From Ophiobolus disseminans (lineage: Eukaryota; Ascomycota; Dothideomycetes; Pleosporales; Phaeosphaeriaceae), in the NCBI GenBank assembly GCA_010093685.1, contig MU006221.1, forward strand, positions 280,881 to 344,880: DNA of 64,000 nucleotides, read 5' to 3'. The position numbers and the translations under genes were made by a program. This document shows positions 45,158 to 54,697 of this stretch, piece by piece (positions within the stretch are counted from its first letter, which is position 1; every line of letters starts with the position of its first letter). The notes below the pieces were generated by a model. It saw only the letters and a program-made list of their open reading frames with translations. It did no database searches and had not been told where the DNA came from.

Positions 45158-45434
45158 GCGGATCTTCTATTTTCTTTAATTCGTCTTGTAGTATTAAGTC
45201 ACATTCAAATTGATCTATCAACCATCTTGCATTTCTTCACTTTATCTGCCCAGTTGTATGATCATAGCCAATATGCAGCATCAAGCGGCCCCTCGTCAAA
45301 CACGTTCCATTCTCGCAGATACCCACAAACAAAACTACTCAAACTCTATTAGAAACGATACATGCCGCAATAACCCATCTCTGGACGCTCACCAGAACCC
45401 ACCTGCCCGCTTCCGTACATCCCATCCAGCAGAA

Positions 45435-45978
45435 TCAAGCATTCGCACTACTCCATGTCCTTAACCTCCCCATAAACACCACTTCATTCCCAACATTGTA
45501 ATATGCAAACTCATACAAAACCTCCTCCTCATCCAATAGATCATCCACATCATCATAGTACTCATTCTGGCTCCTGAACAGCTCCTTAGCAAACCCGCGG
45601 CACTTTGCGATAAGCGCCGATTGGTTAGTGTCAATCCATAGCGTCGCTCCAGCCGTAAACAAAACATTTTGTTTCATCTTTTCTTGGAAGTCGCGTACAA
45701 GATCAGTGAGTTCCTGCTTCTGCTCCGCGTAGCGCTGGAATAACTCGTTCGCCTCTATCCTGCCCTTCATGCACCTAGCTGTCCGTTTGAAGTCCGAGAT
45801 ACGCGGTTGCTCGTCGGCGAGCTCGATTGCTGCGAGGGACAGATTGGACCTTTCGATCTTGTCGTTCGGCGAAGGGGATGAGGAGGGTTTGGATCAGTTT
45901 TTCGTAGTTGGAAATGAAGGTTAGGATGTTGCGGAGACGGTCGGTCAGGTCTTGCTTTTCTTGCGCGGTGAGAGACAT
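45435..45978 (-). pseudogene. hypothetical protein gene with a frameshift
   Basis: The ATG at 45978 opens a helical protein (MSLTAQEKQDLTDRLRNIL, then FISNYEKLIQTLL). Around 45865-45885 the coding signal moves to the next frame, which reads SNLSLAAIELADEQPRI, ISDFKRTARCMKG, ELFQRYAEQKQEL and runs to 45435. Both parts look like one coiled-coil-rich protein of about 180 residues. There is no GT...AG pair of workable length between them, so a one-base indel (or base-call error) is the simplest reading. Family not recognised. Confidence 0.55.
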
Positions 45979-46506
45979 GGTTGATAGGAGATGTGTTGCC
46001 GAAGAAGGAATGGAGATGAAGAGATAGGGCTTTATTTAGCGTAAGGTATTGAGAGCAAGCGAGGTTGGCGATTGTGACCACGTCATGAGACACCCGTGGA
46101 CATCAGTGGGTGGTTATGGTAGCAAGCCGACTTGTGACCACCTGGGCAGTGTCTGCTTGCTGCGTTCAGATGTGCGAAGTATTCTAGGTCCTAACTACTA
46201 TGGCAAGTCCAATTAACGCTTTTTGACTGATTGTGTACCTTTGCTAGACGACGCAAAGTCAACGTGCAGATGTTGAGAAAATATAACACAAGTCGCGCTT
46301 CCGCAGAGAGCACTGAGGCAAAGGAGTATTTACTACTTATACATACAACTAGATGGTCATTTCCGAAAATTTTAGTCATTATTATCATGAAGCATGAGAT
46401 ATCCCCATAAGGAAGCGGCTCAAGGCCGTCTCCGACGAAGGCACACAGACCATCCCGCTCCGTTACCGTCGCAAGCTCAGCGACAAATCATCAGCACCAA
46501 TATAGT
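45979..46506. other. intergenic, no convincing gene
   Basis: About 0.5 kb between the frameshifted gene and the 3' end of the transposon-broken gene; short frames only. Confidence 0.45.
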
Positions 46507-47406
46507 TTAATCTTCCCAAACCACCTCTGGCTCACCCGGCTCACCATCCTCATAGGCTGCATGCTCAGCAACAATCCTCGCTTCCTCGTCCGCCATCAGT
46601 TCGGCGATTTCGTCGTTGCCCATCGGGCCTCCACCCAGGATGGGACCGCACAAGACCTCGCCCAGCAGCGTAAAGTCCTTGGTTGCCATAGCTCGGGAGA
46701 ACTTGCGCAGGTCTTCGAGCGACAGGCCAACCCGTGGCAGCCAATCTGGGAACTTGCGGACAACATGCTTGTAGTGGAACGTGCAGCGCTCAGTCTGGTG
46801 ACCCCTGGCCTTCTGGTGGAACTTGGCGTTCTTCGGACCCATAGCGTTTGAGCAGAACTTGCAGATGATAGACTGCTTAACGGGCCAGGCGTCTGGGTCG
46901 TGCAGGTCGGCGGCCTCGCAGTAGAAGCAGAACCTCGCTATTCCCTGCTTGAGCGGAGACATCGAGTTCTTGTGTGCCGCGAGTTCAGCGAAGAGATCGT
47001 TGATGCTTCGTCCTGCGATAGACGAGTCGGCAGGGAAACCCTCGGCGGTATCGGGGTACAGCATCGGGAAGTGAGCGATGAGGAAGGCCAACGTCATCTG
47101 GTAGACGGCATCGTACCGTTATGGCGCCACAGACCGGTCATGTTGATGTTGAAGTTCTTCAACATCTCATCCAGGTTCATGTATCTCTCGTCGCTGAAGG
47201 CTTTGGGCCATGGGATGATGCCAGCTTCAGCCGCGACCTTTGCAAGCGAGTTCACCTTGTAGACGATGGACTTAAGCTTGGGCACTCTGGGATTCCACTC
47301 CTTCTTCAAGCGGCGCTCATCCTGGTTCCAGCCGTGTCCAAGCACAATCACTGGTGCCTTAATGCCGTCCTCCAGAAGTTGGTTATCGAGTACGTCTAAG
47401 AGAAAA

Positions 47407-47543
47407 TGTAACGGTGTGTGGAGAGGGGGAGGACTGCGCTGAATTGACTATCTGAAGTGGGCAGATCCGCTTATATACATGACCGTACATGAGCTGTCCC
47501 AATTTGTGCTAGAGTAGGTCTGGGCAGAGCCCAAACCGTTACA
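47407..47543 (-). repeat. Copia 3' LTR
   Basis: 137 bp, TGTAACGG to CCGTTACA. Immediately inside it the plus strand reads CTACCCCCAA, i.e. a polypurine tract on the element strand. Confidence 0.95.
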
Positions 47544-47553
47544 CTACCCCCAA
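47544..47553 (-). other. Copia polypurine tract
   Basis: Minus strand TTGGGGGTAG directly 5' of the 3' LTR: the expected site of plus-strand priming. Confidence 0.75.
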
Positions 47554-47700
47554 GCTGCTGTGATCAACAAAGCTTGCTAGTACCAATACCTTAGCTCTGC
47601 TGGCTCTGGAGTCTCTACTTGAGCAGTGAGTAGCTAGCAAACGTTCTCAAGCCCTAGCTGCCTCACAAACTCCACATGCTTCTGCCTCACAAGGGACTTA

Positions 47701-47862
47701 TGTCGGATGTAGGAGACAGGGCAAAAGTGAGAAGAAGGTTGTTGTATTGAGAGAGCTACATAGAGCGATTATATACACAACATGATGAGTAAGCCAGTGA
47801 CTAAGAGTCACGTGGAGATGCAGTCCACAGTGTACCATGTGAACTGAGGTGCCAGGCTGACA
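47701..47862. repeat. 162-bp solo LTR (family 2) nested in Copia
   Basis: TGTCGGATG to GGCTGACA with ACTTA at 47696..47700 and 47863..47867. It interrupts the end of the Copia polyprotein just after ADGLTK; past it the frame resumes with a C-terminal tail reading RQKHVEFVRQLGLE. It differs from the copy at 27310 at about two positions. Confidence 0.95.
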
Positions 47863-48511
47863 ACTTAGTAAGTCCGTCTGCAGGCATCTCTGCTGTAGGG
47901 CACCACTCCACATGGAGTTGCCCATCCTGCACCTCCTGCCTTATCCACATCTGATGGGTGTCTACATGCCTTAGCTTTGTGTGAAGGCGTTCATCTTCCT
48001 TCTTAACAATCCCAACCGTCTGCTCATTGTTGCAGTAGATTATTGGTTGGATCTCTGGGTCAAACTTGACGTGATTGAACACACGGGTCCACCACTCCAT
48101 CTCTCCACCCATAGCCGACAGGGCTATCAGCTCAGCCTCAGTTGTCAACTTAGTGACTGATCTCTGGCGGGTGGCCTTCCAGTCGATTGGCATCCCATAG
48201 AGCTTGAACAAGTATCCATGAGACAATCGACGATTCTCTACATCATCAGCAAACGCTGCATCAGATGCTCCAAAGAAGAGAGACTTGTCCCAGACATAGG
48301 ACAAGCTCTCAGCTATCTGCTGGATGGCTCTGATTGCCAGATGCTGTGTTCCGTACAGGTATCTCCAGACATGCTTCACCGCAGCAACGTGTTTCTGCCC
48401 GGGGTTCTGGAGATGCCGTGCTAGTGTTGAGTGGGCTCGTGCCACGTCTGGTCAAGTAAATGTCAAAATGTACGCCAGTGACCCAACAAGCTGCTGGTAC
48501 AGCTGCGTACG
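47863..48511 (-). pseudogene. Copia RNase H region
   Basis: Carries the copia-type RNase H motifs GASDAAFADD, TEAELIALS and VDTHQMWIRQEV. The third acidic position, normally in CDN, reads YCNNEQ (Asp to Asn, a G-to-A change on the coding strand). Two in-frame stops near 48509 and 48456 lie between RT and this region. The tail is cut by the solo LTR at 47701..47862. Confidence 0.85.
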
Positions 48512-49448
48512 CTAGTGGTTTGTCTCCTCTGCTGACTGAGCCAGGGTGTTTTCCACAAGCAGTACTGCTGGGTATCTCCCCCCAGCCTTCTGATCTAAGT
48601 CAAACTTCTTGACTACCTTGTCAATGAATGAGTCCTGGATCAGCCAGATCGTTCCTGCTGTCCAGTCTCTCAGAACTCGGATTCCAAGGAACCACCTGAG
48701 TTCTCCAAGCTTCCTCAGCTTGTATACGGCCTCTAGTTGCCTCTCAAATCGACAGTGATTGTCAAGATGGTCTGGGTGCACCAGCACTACGATATCATCA
48801 ATGTAGAAGAAGACTATCAGTCTCTTGTTGGTGAACAGACAAGGGATGTCCTTGACTGGTCTTAGACCTAGCTTGATCAGGGTCTCCTTCAGGTGCTTGT
48901 ACCAGAGCAGTGGTGCATCCTTGAGCCCATACAGAGCTCTCTTGAGCTTGAGTAGCTTGCCCAGCTGCGCCACATACGGCTTTGGAGTCTGTACGTAGAC
49001 TGGCTTGTCCAAAGGTGCGTTCAAGAACGCGTTCAGCACATCATACTGATATACCTTCAGCCCAAAGGCTGCCGTGAGAGCCATAAGGAACCTGAACACT
49101 CTTGCAGCCAGTGTGGCCGCATATGTGTCGCCCCAGTCATCCTGGAGGTCCCCTCTCACAACAAGTTGTGCCTTATACTTGTACAGCAGTCTGTCTTTGT
49201 CGAACTTGTACATGAATACCCACATCAAGGGCAGTGTCTGGCTGTCAGCTTCTGCAGCCGACGTTGTCTTGAAGCAGCCCTTTTCCTGGCAGCTCTTGAA
49301 TTTTTCAGCTGCCGCAGCTATGAACTCTTGTCCAAACGGGTGCTTCTCTAGGTCTCTCCACCTCTTTGGCAGAGGCGGAAGCTGGTCTCTGTGTAGCCGC
49401 AATTTCTGCAGTTCTGCTGGCTGCAGCGCTGCTGCAAATGCAACAAAG
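48512..49448 (-). pseudogene. Copia reverse transcriptase region
   Basis: Contains VFMYKFDKD..LYKYKAQLVVRG, YDVLNAFLNAPLDKPVY, LKRALYGLKDAPLLWYKHL and the catalytic FFYIDDIVVL (YIDD rather than the usual YVDD), then KLGELRWFLGI. This stretch is open for about 280 codons. Its 5' end is where the TRIM-like element is inserted; without that element the frame joins the spacer (GTYFV to AFAAALQP). Confidence 0.92.
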
Positions 49449-49891
49449 TGTGTAACTACAAAAAGGCCGACCTTCTTGCAGTTGTAGCATGAAGGTTGAT
49501 ATAGCTGATAGCTGATAGTCTGACACACCCCCTCAGTTCTGGCAATAGATAGAACTGAACAGTGACAAGTATGTGATGTCGATATGGGCGGAAGTGTCGA
49601 TAGTGTTGATATGGATGGGCTTGATCATGACGCATGCGATAGCAGCTTAGCGTTTATAGGCATCGGCGGACCATGGTAGCTTTCTGGCACTGCAATGGCA
49701 CTAGCTCCTCCCCTAGCCCCGCTCTCTTGGCATCTCGCTTGTGGTCACCCACCCCACGTTTTGTTCCAATTTGTTGTTGCTGCAGCAGACTTGACGGATT
49801 TCCGGGCTCATAACTGTGTAACTACAAAAAGGCCGACCTTCTTGCAGTTGTAGCATGAAGGTTGATATAGCTGATAGCTGATAGTCTGACA
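49449..49891 (-). mobile_element. TRIM-like non-autonomous LTR element nested in Copia
   Basis: 443 bp: two identical 77-bp LTRs (49449..49525 and 49815..49891; TGTGTAAC to CTGACA on the plus strand) around 289 bp without coding capacity. TSD CAAAG at 49444..49448 and 49892..49896. Element-strand primer site GTTATGAGCCCGG adjoins the 5' LTR (plus 49802..49814) and a polypurine tract CTGAGGGGGTG adjoins the 3' LTR (49526..49536). Small LTRs, no genes and intact PBS/PPT fit the TRIM class. Identical LTRs point to a young insertion compared with its host element. Confidence 0.92.
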
Positions 49892-49896
49892 CAAAG

Positions 49897-51904
49897 TACG
49901 TTCCAAGCGTCTTTCTCTGCCTTTTCCCGGTCAGGACGTTCGACTTGCTGAGCTGGCTGCTGATCTCTTCACGCCTTGGAGCGTTGTTCGATTGTCGATC
50001 TGGTGCCTCTTCACCAGCCAAGATAGGCTCCCAGCCTCGTGGCATCTCAACAGCCTCAGGCTCCGGCTCTGGCGTATCCTCCTGAGTCGTCGGTTCTGGA
50101 GTGCTCTCAGGCATTGGCAACGCGTGAGACATGTTCTTGCCTTGGCCTGCTTGAGCGTCCTGCTCAGTTTGACTCAGACTGCTTTGGTCTGTCTGTGCTA
50201 ACTGCAGGAGCAGCTCAATCTCCTGGTTGGTCTCTTCTGGTGGCTCTGGAACGTCCAGATTTGTCACCACCTCTCTCAGAGTCTGTCGGTCTGGGTAGAC
50301 AGGCTCTGTCCCATCATTGGACATAAAACGACGTCCCTCGTCCTGAGGACTCGTCCTAATGCTGGCATCCATACTCGGTATATGTTTGTAGAGTTGTGAC
50401 CAACCAGCTGTCCAATCAGCGCGCAAGATTCGAGCTTCTCTCCACGCTTCAGCTTGTTGTTCAGCATGTAGGCTCGGGCTCCCACAACGTTGAGGTGAGC
50501 TGCCAACGGCTTCTGTCCATGTACAACCTCGTACGGAGTTCTCCATCCTAGTGCTTCAACAGGTGTCCTGTTGAGCAAGTAGACTGCCATAAGACAGCAC
50601 TCATTTGAGAGCTCCATTGGCAGTTATCCATCAATTCTAATTACTCTCCCCCGGATCACAATCATCTTCCCAGCCTGTTCTAATAGGCCGTTCTACTCCT
50701 CAGTATACTCGGCTCCAGGTTCTACAACTATGCCAAGATCTTGAAGCACTTGGAATAACTCACTGTATCCACACTTGTTGTCAAGCCGTATGACCATCAT
50801 GTCAGCGCCAAACTGACGCTTGATCTTGGCCAGCAGGCACATAACTGTGCGCTTAAGAGTACCTGAGCTCTTGTCTAGCAGGCAGCATGCCTCATGCCAC
50901 TTGCTGTATGAGCATACTGCGTGAAGCATCCACAGGTCTCCATTGTAGCAATGCTTGTTTTGCTCTCTCAGCTGCACCAGGTCCATGCCTAGTTGGTGGA
51001 ATGGACAATCAGCTGGCTCACTTTGAGCTCTTCTGCTCACAAACTTGTGGAGCTTCGTCTTAATACAGACCTCACAGTCTGTCCATGTTAGAGCAATTAA
51101 TTGCTCTTCAACGTTGATCCCAAGCACATGATCATTCAAGTGCCCAACCGCTTTACAGCCAACATGGCCGAACATATGGTGCGCCGTCTCCTGACTGATG
51201 CTGAGATCCTTCCTCAGTTCCTTTGAGGGCTTTGCATACCGCGTCGCGTACACCAAGAGGAGGTCTGGCTCTACTCTCTGTTCTCTGTTGATGTCCACGA
51301 TCCAGTGGCCGTCTCTGTACTGGAGTAGACAGACTACGTTCAAGGCCTTCTTCTGATACAGACAGTCCCTGCCTGAGTCAAAGTGGATGCCTAGAGATCG
51401 GCTCTGCAACAGACCAACAACACTTGTGAAGAAGCCAGGGATGTACGCCACCCATGTGAGCTGCATCTGTCCTTCTCCTGTTGGAGTCTTGACCTGTATA
51501 GTCGTCTCTCCCCACTCTTTGACTTGAGCAAGGACTCCACCTGCATACACAATGTCTGAGGATCCACCTCTCTTTGTCGTGTTCCAGCTAGCGTCCTTCG
51601 TATTTGTGACGTGGCAGTTTGAACCAGGGTCAAGAATCCATTGCGTAAGTAGTAGTGGAGCTGTTGCCCCTGTAGCTGCAGCCGTCTGCAGTACCGCGTT
51701 AACATGAGGCCTATCGCGAGCTGGCTGGCCGTTGTCCATGCTGATCACTGATGTACTCGGCTTTGGGTCCTTCCTCAGCCTTTGCTCTACTGCTCGTAGA
51801 GTGTTGGCCGTCACATTTGTTGTAGGAGTGTCCTGTAACTCCGCAAACTTCTCTAGAACTGCTTGGTCTGGCTTCCAGCCTTTTGTCCAAGCAGTCTTGT
51901 TCAC
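49897..51904 (-). pseudogene. Copia protease-integrase region and spacer
   Basis: Protease active site reads WILDPGSNCHVTN (DPG in place of the usual DSG/DTG). Integrase zinc-binding HH-CC is seen as HHMFGHVGCKAVGHL and CEVCIKTK. The core has GMDLVQL and MMVIRLDNKCGYSE for the first two acidic residues. Stops at 50693 and near 50630 would be Gln codons before C-to-T change, and a frameshift lies near 50330. The spacer before RT is acidic/Pro-rich (PEPPEETNQEIE) and ends RQRKTLGTYFV at the TRIM-like insertion. Confidence 0.88.
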
Positions 51905-52855
51905 ATACGGGCAGCTTTCAAACCTGTGCTTCTCTCCATCAAGACAAGTCGGTGTCCAGGAATCTGACCGAGTACACGTACGTGTTGCCTTTGACTTTCC
52001 TGCCGTTTGGGCTAGCAGAGCCTCTGCCTGCGTCTCTCAGTTGTCACTGTTACCTGCTACTTCAAGCGTAGCAAATGTCCCAAGTCCTGACGCTATTGGT
52101 CAAGTACGTCAGTAGTACAATCTGAACTCTGCAATCAGATCTGCAATTGGTGGAAAATCCTCATCCTTCTGTTCCTTCTTGATCAGATCCTGCAGCTAGG
52201 TAGCCGCCCAGCTGTCATCAAGGCCTCTGATTGACAGGATGAATTCCTCCTGCGCTCTGTTGCCAGTTGTCTCTGGCATGCTGGCTTCTGCAAGGAGTTG
52301 GGTGACCGTCACCCACTTGTCAAACCAGGTGTCCAGATTGGCTCTCTTTGGCCTTGTGCAGACCGCCCTGTACCAAGCTCTCAGCTGATGATTCCTCTCT
52401 CCAATCAGTGGACAGAGGTGCTTCTTCAGCGTCTTTAGCTGGTTGTGTACATCTGCACAGTCAAGAATCAGGTCCAAGTGTTTGACGTCAATTGTCTGCA
52501 CAATGTCTAGGCTCAGACTGCAGAGAGACTTCTCCTTTGTGAGCCACCTGGCCTCATCTCTGTCAAATTGTCTAGCCCAGGAGTTGTACACAGCAAGCTC
52601 TGTTGCTGTCAAGTCTGGGATATTGATCTGCTCTTCTGGCTGAGGATTTCTGAATCTCCTCACCTCAAGCTCAACAGGTTTCTCATCTTTCAGTTTCTTC
52701 AGCGTCTCTTGCAAAAGATCTGGGTTGATGTAATCCCACAGACTATTCCTGTCTGCGGATATCTTCCTTGTGAACAGCCATTTTGACCAATTGTCTGGCT
52801 TTCTGAGGGGAACAGACGCTCTTGTCACCTGCGTATCCAGCTCTTGAGTCGTCAT
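51896..52855 (-). pseudogene. Copia gag region
   Basis: Starts at ATG 52855 (MTTQELDTQ) with the helical capsid-like domain (KWLFTRKISAD, LKTLKKHLCPLIG). TAG at 52196..52198 (after SWAAT) and a TGA about 33 codons later interrupt an otherwise readable frame. A CLDGEKHRFESCPY zinc-knuckle-like motif lies just before the protease region. Confidence 0.85.
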
Positions 52856-52928
52856 GACTTCTAATGCTGAACCTGCTCCTAGTGTTGAGAATTGTCAATA
52901 GGGTGAACGCAGTGATTAAATAAGGGCT

Positions 52929-52942
52929 TCCGGGCTCATAAC
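52929..52942 (-). other. Copia primer-binding site (initiator tRNA-Met half-molecule type)
   Basis: Minus strand GTTATGAGCCCGGA adjoins the 5' LTR. Its complement CCGGGCTCATAAC matches the anticodon stem-loop of fungal initiator tRNA-Met (CAU anticodon), not a tRNA 3' end. Drosophila copia and yeast Ty5 are known to prime from an internally cleaved iMet tRNA in this way. Confidence 0.82.
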
Positions 52943-53079
52943 TGTAACGGTGTGTGGAGAGGGGGAGGACTGCGCTGAATTGACTATCTGAGGAGGGCAG
53001 ATCCGCTTATATATATGACCGTACATGAGCTGTCCCAACTTGTGCTAGAGTAGGTCTGGGCAGAGCCCAAACCGTTACA
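52943..53079 (-). repeat. Copia 5' LTR
   Basis: 137 bp, four differences from the 3' LTR (two close together near position 50, two C/T). Contains TTATATATATG as a possible TATA region. Confidence 0.95.
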
Positions 53080-53668
53080 GAAAAGCCTTGGCCTCATCCT
53101 GGGTCATGTAACGAGTTGGAAAGTAGAGCGAGCTTTTCTCCGTGTCTTTGAACTTGGGAGATGTACTTCGAAGATGACAGTTCTCGATGATGCGGATATA
53201 GTACGTGGAAGCTGTCTTCAGGAGCGCTGGGAAGTCTGCCGGGGTCTTGCACTGTCGAAGCGCAGCTATAGGGAAGATTGTGTAACCGACCTGGGTGATC
53301 TTGCCCTTGAGTTCTGGAATGACATCATGTGGGTTCTGAGGGTGTCATTCAAGGTCGGGCGCAATGCCAACGGCGAATTCGAGGAGAGCTGGTGCATTCG
53401 GAATGGAGTCGGTGGTGAAGTGACGCAGCACTTGGGATTCGGAGCAGCGCTCAAGGAGATTCCTGATCCTCGTGAAATAGCCAGGATACTGGAGCGAAGT
53501 TTCGACGAGCAAGGACTGAACTTCGTCAACACTGGGTGAAGAAGCCATGTCTAGCTGAGGCTGGTTTGGATTCGAGATTTCAATCAAAGTCGGTTGCGTC
53601 TCTGATCACGTTCTACAGTATACTTGTCAGATAGGAGGTAGATTTGGGTCGAATGGAACAGAGTTGCA

Positions 53669-53830
53669 TGTCGGATGTGGGAGACAGGGCAAAAGTGAGA
53701 AGAAGGTTGTTGTATTGAGCGAGCTACATAGAGTGATTATATACACAACAAGACAAGTAAGCTAGTGACTAAGAGTCACGTGGAGATGCAGTCCGCAGTG
53801 TACCATGTGAACCGAGGTGCCAGGCTGACA
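53669..53830. repeat. 162-bp solo LTR (family 2)
   Basis: TGTCGGATG to GGCTGACA with TTGCA at 53664..53668 and 53831..53835, about 120 bp upstream of the dead exonuclease-like gene. About nine differences from the copy at 47701, so it is the oldest or most mutated of the three. Confidence 0.93.
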
Positions 53831-53835
53831 TTGCA

Positions 53836-54697
53836 GATAGCATGTTCCATAGACCCCCTAGTCCTAAGAGGGACTAGGACAGGGTATCCTTCCGTCTCAT
53901 CCCTCAAGAGACTGCACCACGGACAGAGCAATACACACGTTGAACCCCAACACTTATCATCTTCATCAGAACCCTGTTATCTGACAATACTTGCAGGTAG
54001 GTTCATATACTGACAGCCGATGAAGAGGCTGAGTAGAAGCGTTTAAACAGTTAGGTATAGTTGAGTCGGGCGGATGATAGGGGTATATGTCGGGAAGGAA
54101 ATCGTTATTTAAGGTCGAAGGTGTGCGCAAGTGCGAACTAGTACCCGCTAGCGCGGGAATCACGGGACTTCTTCCACCAAATGACGCCATCGCCTTGACC
54201 AATGATCGCAAGCGCCACTGGAAAAGAGAATCGGAACCGCTGCGTAGAATTTGAAGACTGAAATGTGATGGCGTAGAGGAGAAACAACAGGAGAGTCGAG
54301 GACGGATATAAGCCCAGCCCATAAGCTTGCTGAAGTGTATCAGCGACCAGTAAAGCCTATGTTGATTGCTTTCTGTGAACATCAACCACATGATCGATGA
54401 AGCAATCAAGGCCCATTCGAGGATTGCGATCCGTGGCTGTAACCCCATGGCGCTTGAGAGGGTGACAAGGCCTCCTTCGCAAATCTATCAGTATTGGGTA
54501 AACATGCCTAGTCGCTTCTGAAATCTCACAACTGTCATTCGTGATCTGCCCGATCGTACCGTAGTTGCTCCAAATGAGACCAACAATGGAGACATGAGAG
54601 AATCTATTGGCTTCGAGAAAGAGGAGGGTTGTTGAGCAAGAATGCATACTCAAGTCACAACCCCGACTCAATACTGTCGTGGCCCTTGTGTTGAACC
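53836..54697. other. intergenic with weak coding relic
   Basis: A short hairpin CCTAGTCC...GGACTAGG lies near 53858..53880. The minus frame 54448..53966 starts with a membrane-like ALIASSIMWLMF stretch and may be a remnant of a membrane protein, but composition then decays and no family is recognised. Confidence 0.35.

Larger units (their letters stand above)
47407..53079 (-). mobile_element. Ty1/copia-type LTR retrotransposon, full-length but dead
   Basis: 5673 bp bounded by 137-bp LTRs (TGTAACGG...CCGTTACA) with TSD GAAAA at 47402..47406 and 53080..53084. Order on the minus strand is gag, protease, integrase, RT, RNase H, the Ty1/copia order. The LTRs differ at 4 of 137 positions by eye, two of them C/T. 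Reading frames are broken by stops that would be Gln or Arg codons after C-to-T reversal (e.g. 52196, 50693, near 48509 and 48456), plus at least one frameshift near 50330. A TRIM-like element (49449..49891) and a solo LTR (47701..47862) are nested in it. Not mobile by itself now. Confidence 0.95.
46507..53548 (-). pseudogene. DEDDh-exonuclease-like (Gfd2/YDR514C-type) gene destroyed by Copia insertion
   Basis: Coding parts are 53548..53080 and 47406..46507, separated by a 5673-bp Copia element with GAAAA on both sides; dropping the element and one GAAAA rejoins the frame (EAKAF before, LLDVLDNQLLEDG after). Two more lesions: a TGA at 53345..53347 (CGA-to-TGA would fit) with the same frame continuing beyond it, and a one-base loss near 47112 after GLWRHN. 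Remaining motifs: VIVLGHGWNQDERRLKKEW, KNFNINMTGLWRHN and DAVYQMTLAFLIAHF, which resemble the later motifs of DEDDh nucleases of the Gfd2/YDR514C family. The C-terminus has CFYC, CKFC and a His/Cys cluster that may bind zinc. Function before loss: possibly RNA- or DNA-directed 3'-5' exonuclease; family call moderate. Confidence 0.8.

Noticed and set aside
49713..50546. 277-codon frame as a single gene
   Set aside because: It runs through the Copia spacer and then into the nested TRIM-like element; a chance read-through.
53858..53880. hairpin CCTAGTCC/GGACTAGG as a terminator or ncRNA
   Set aside because: Single short stem with no flanking U-run or transcript context; kept only as a note.
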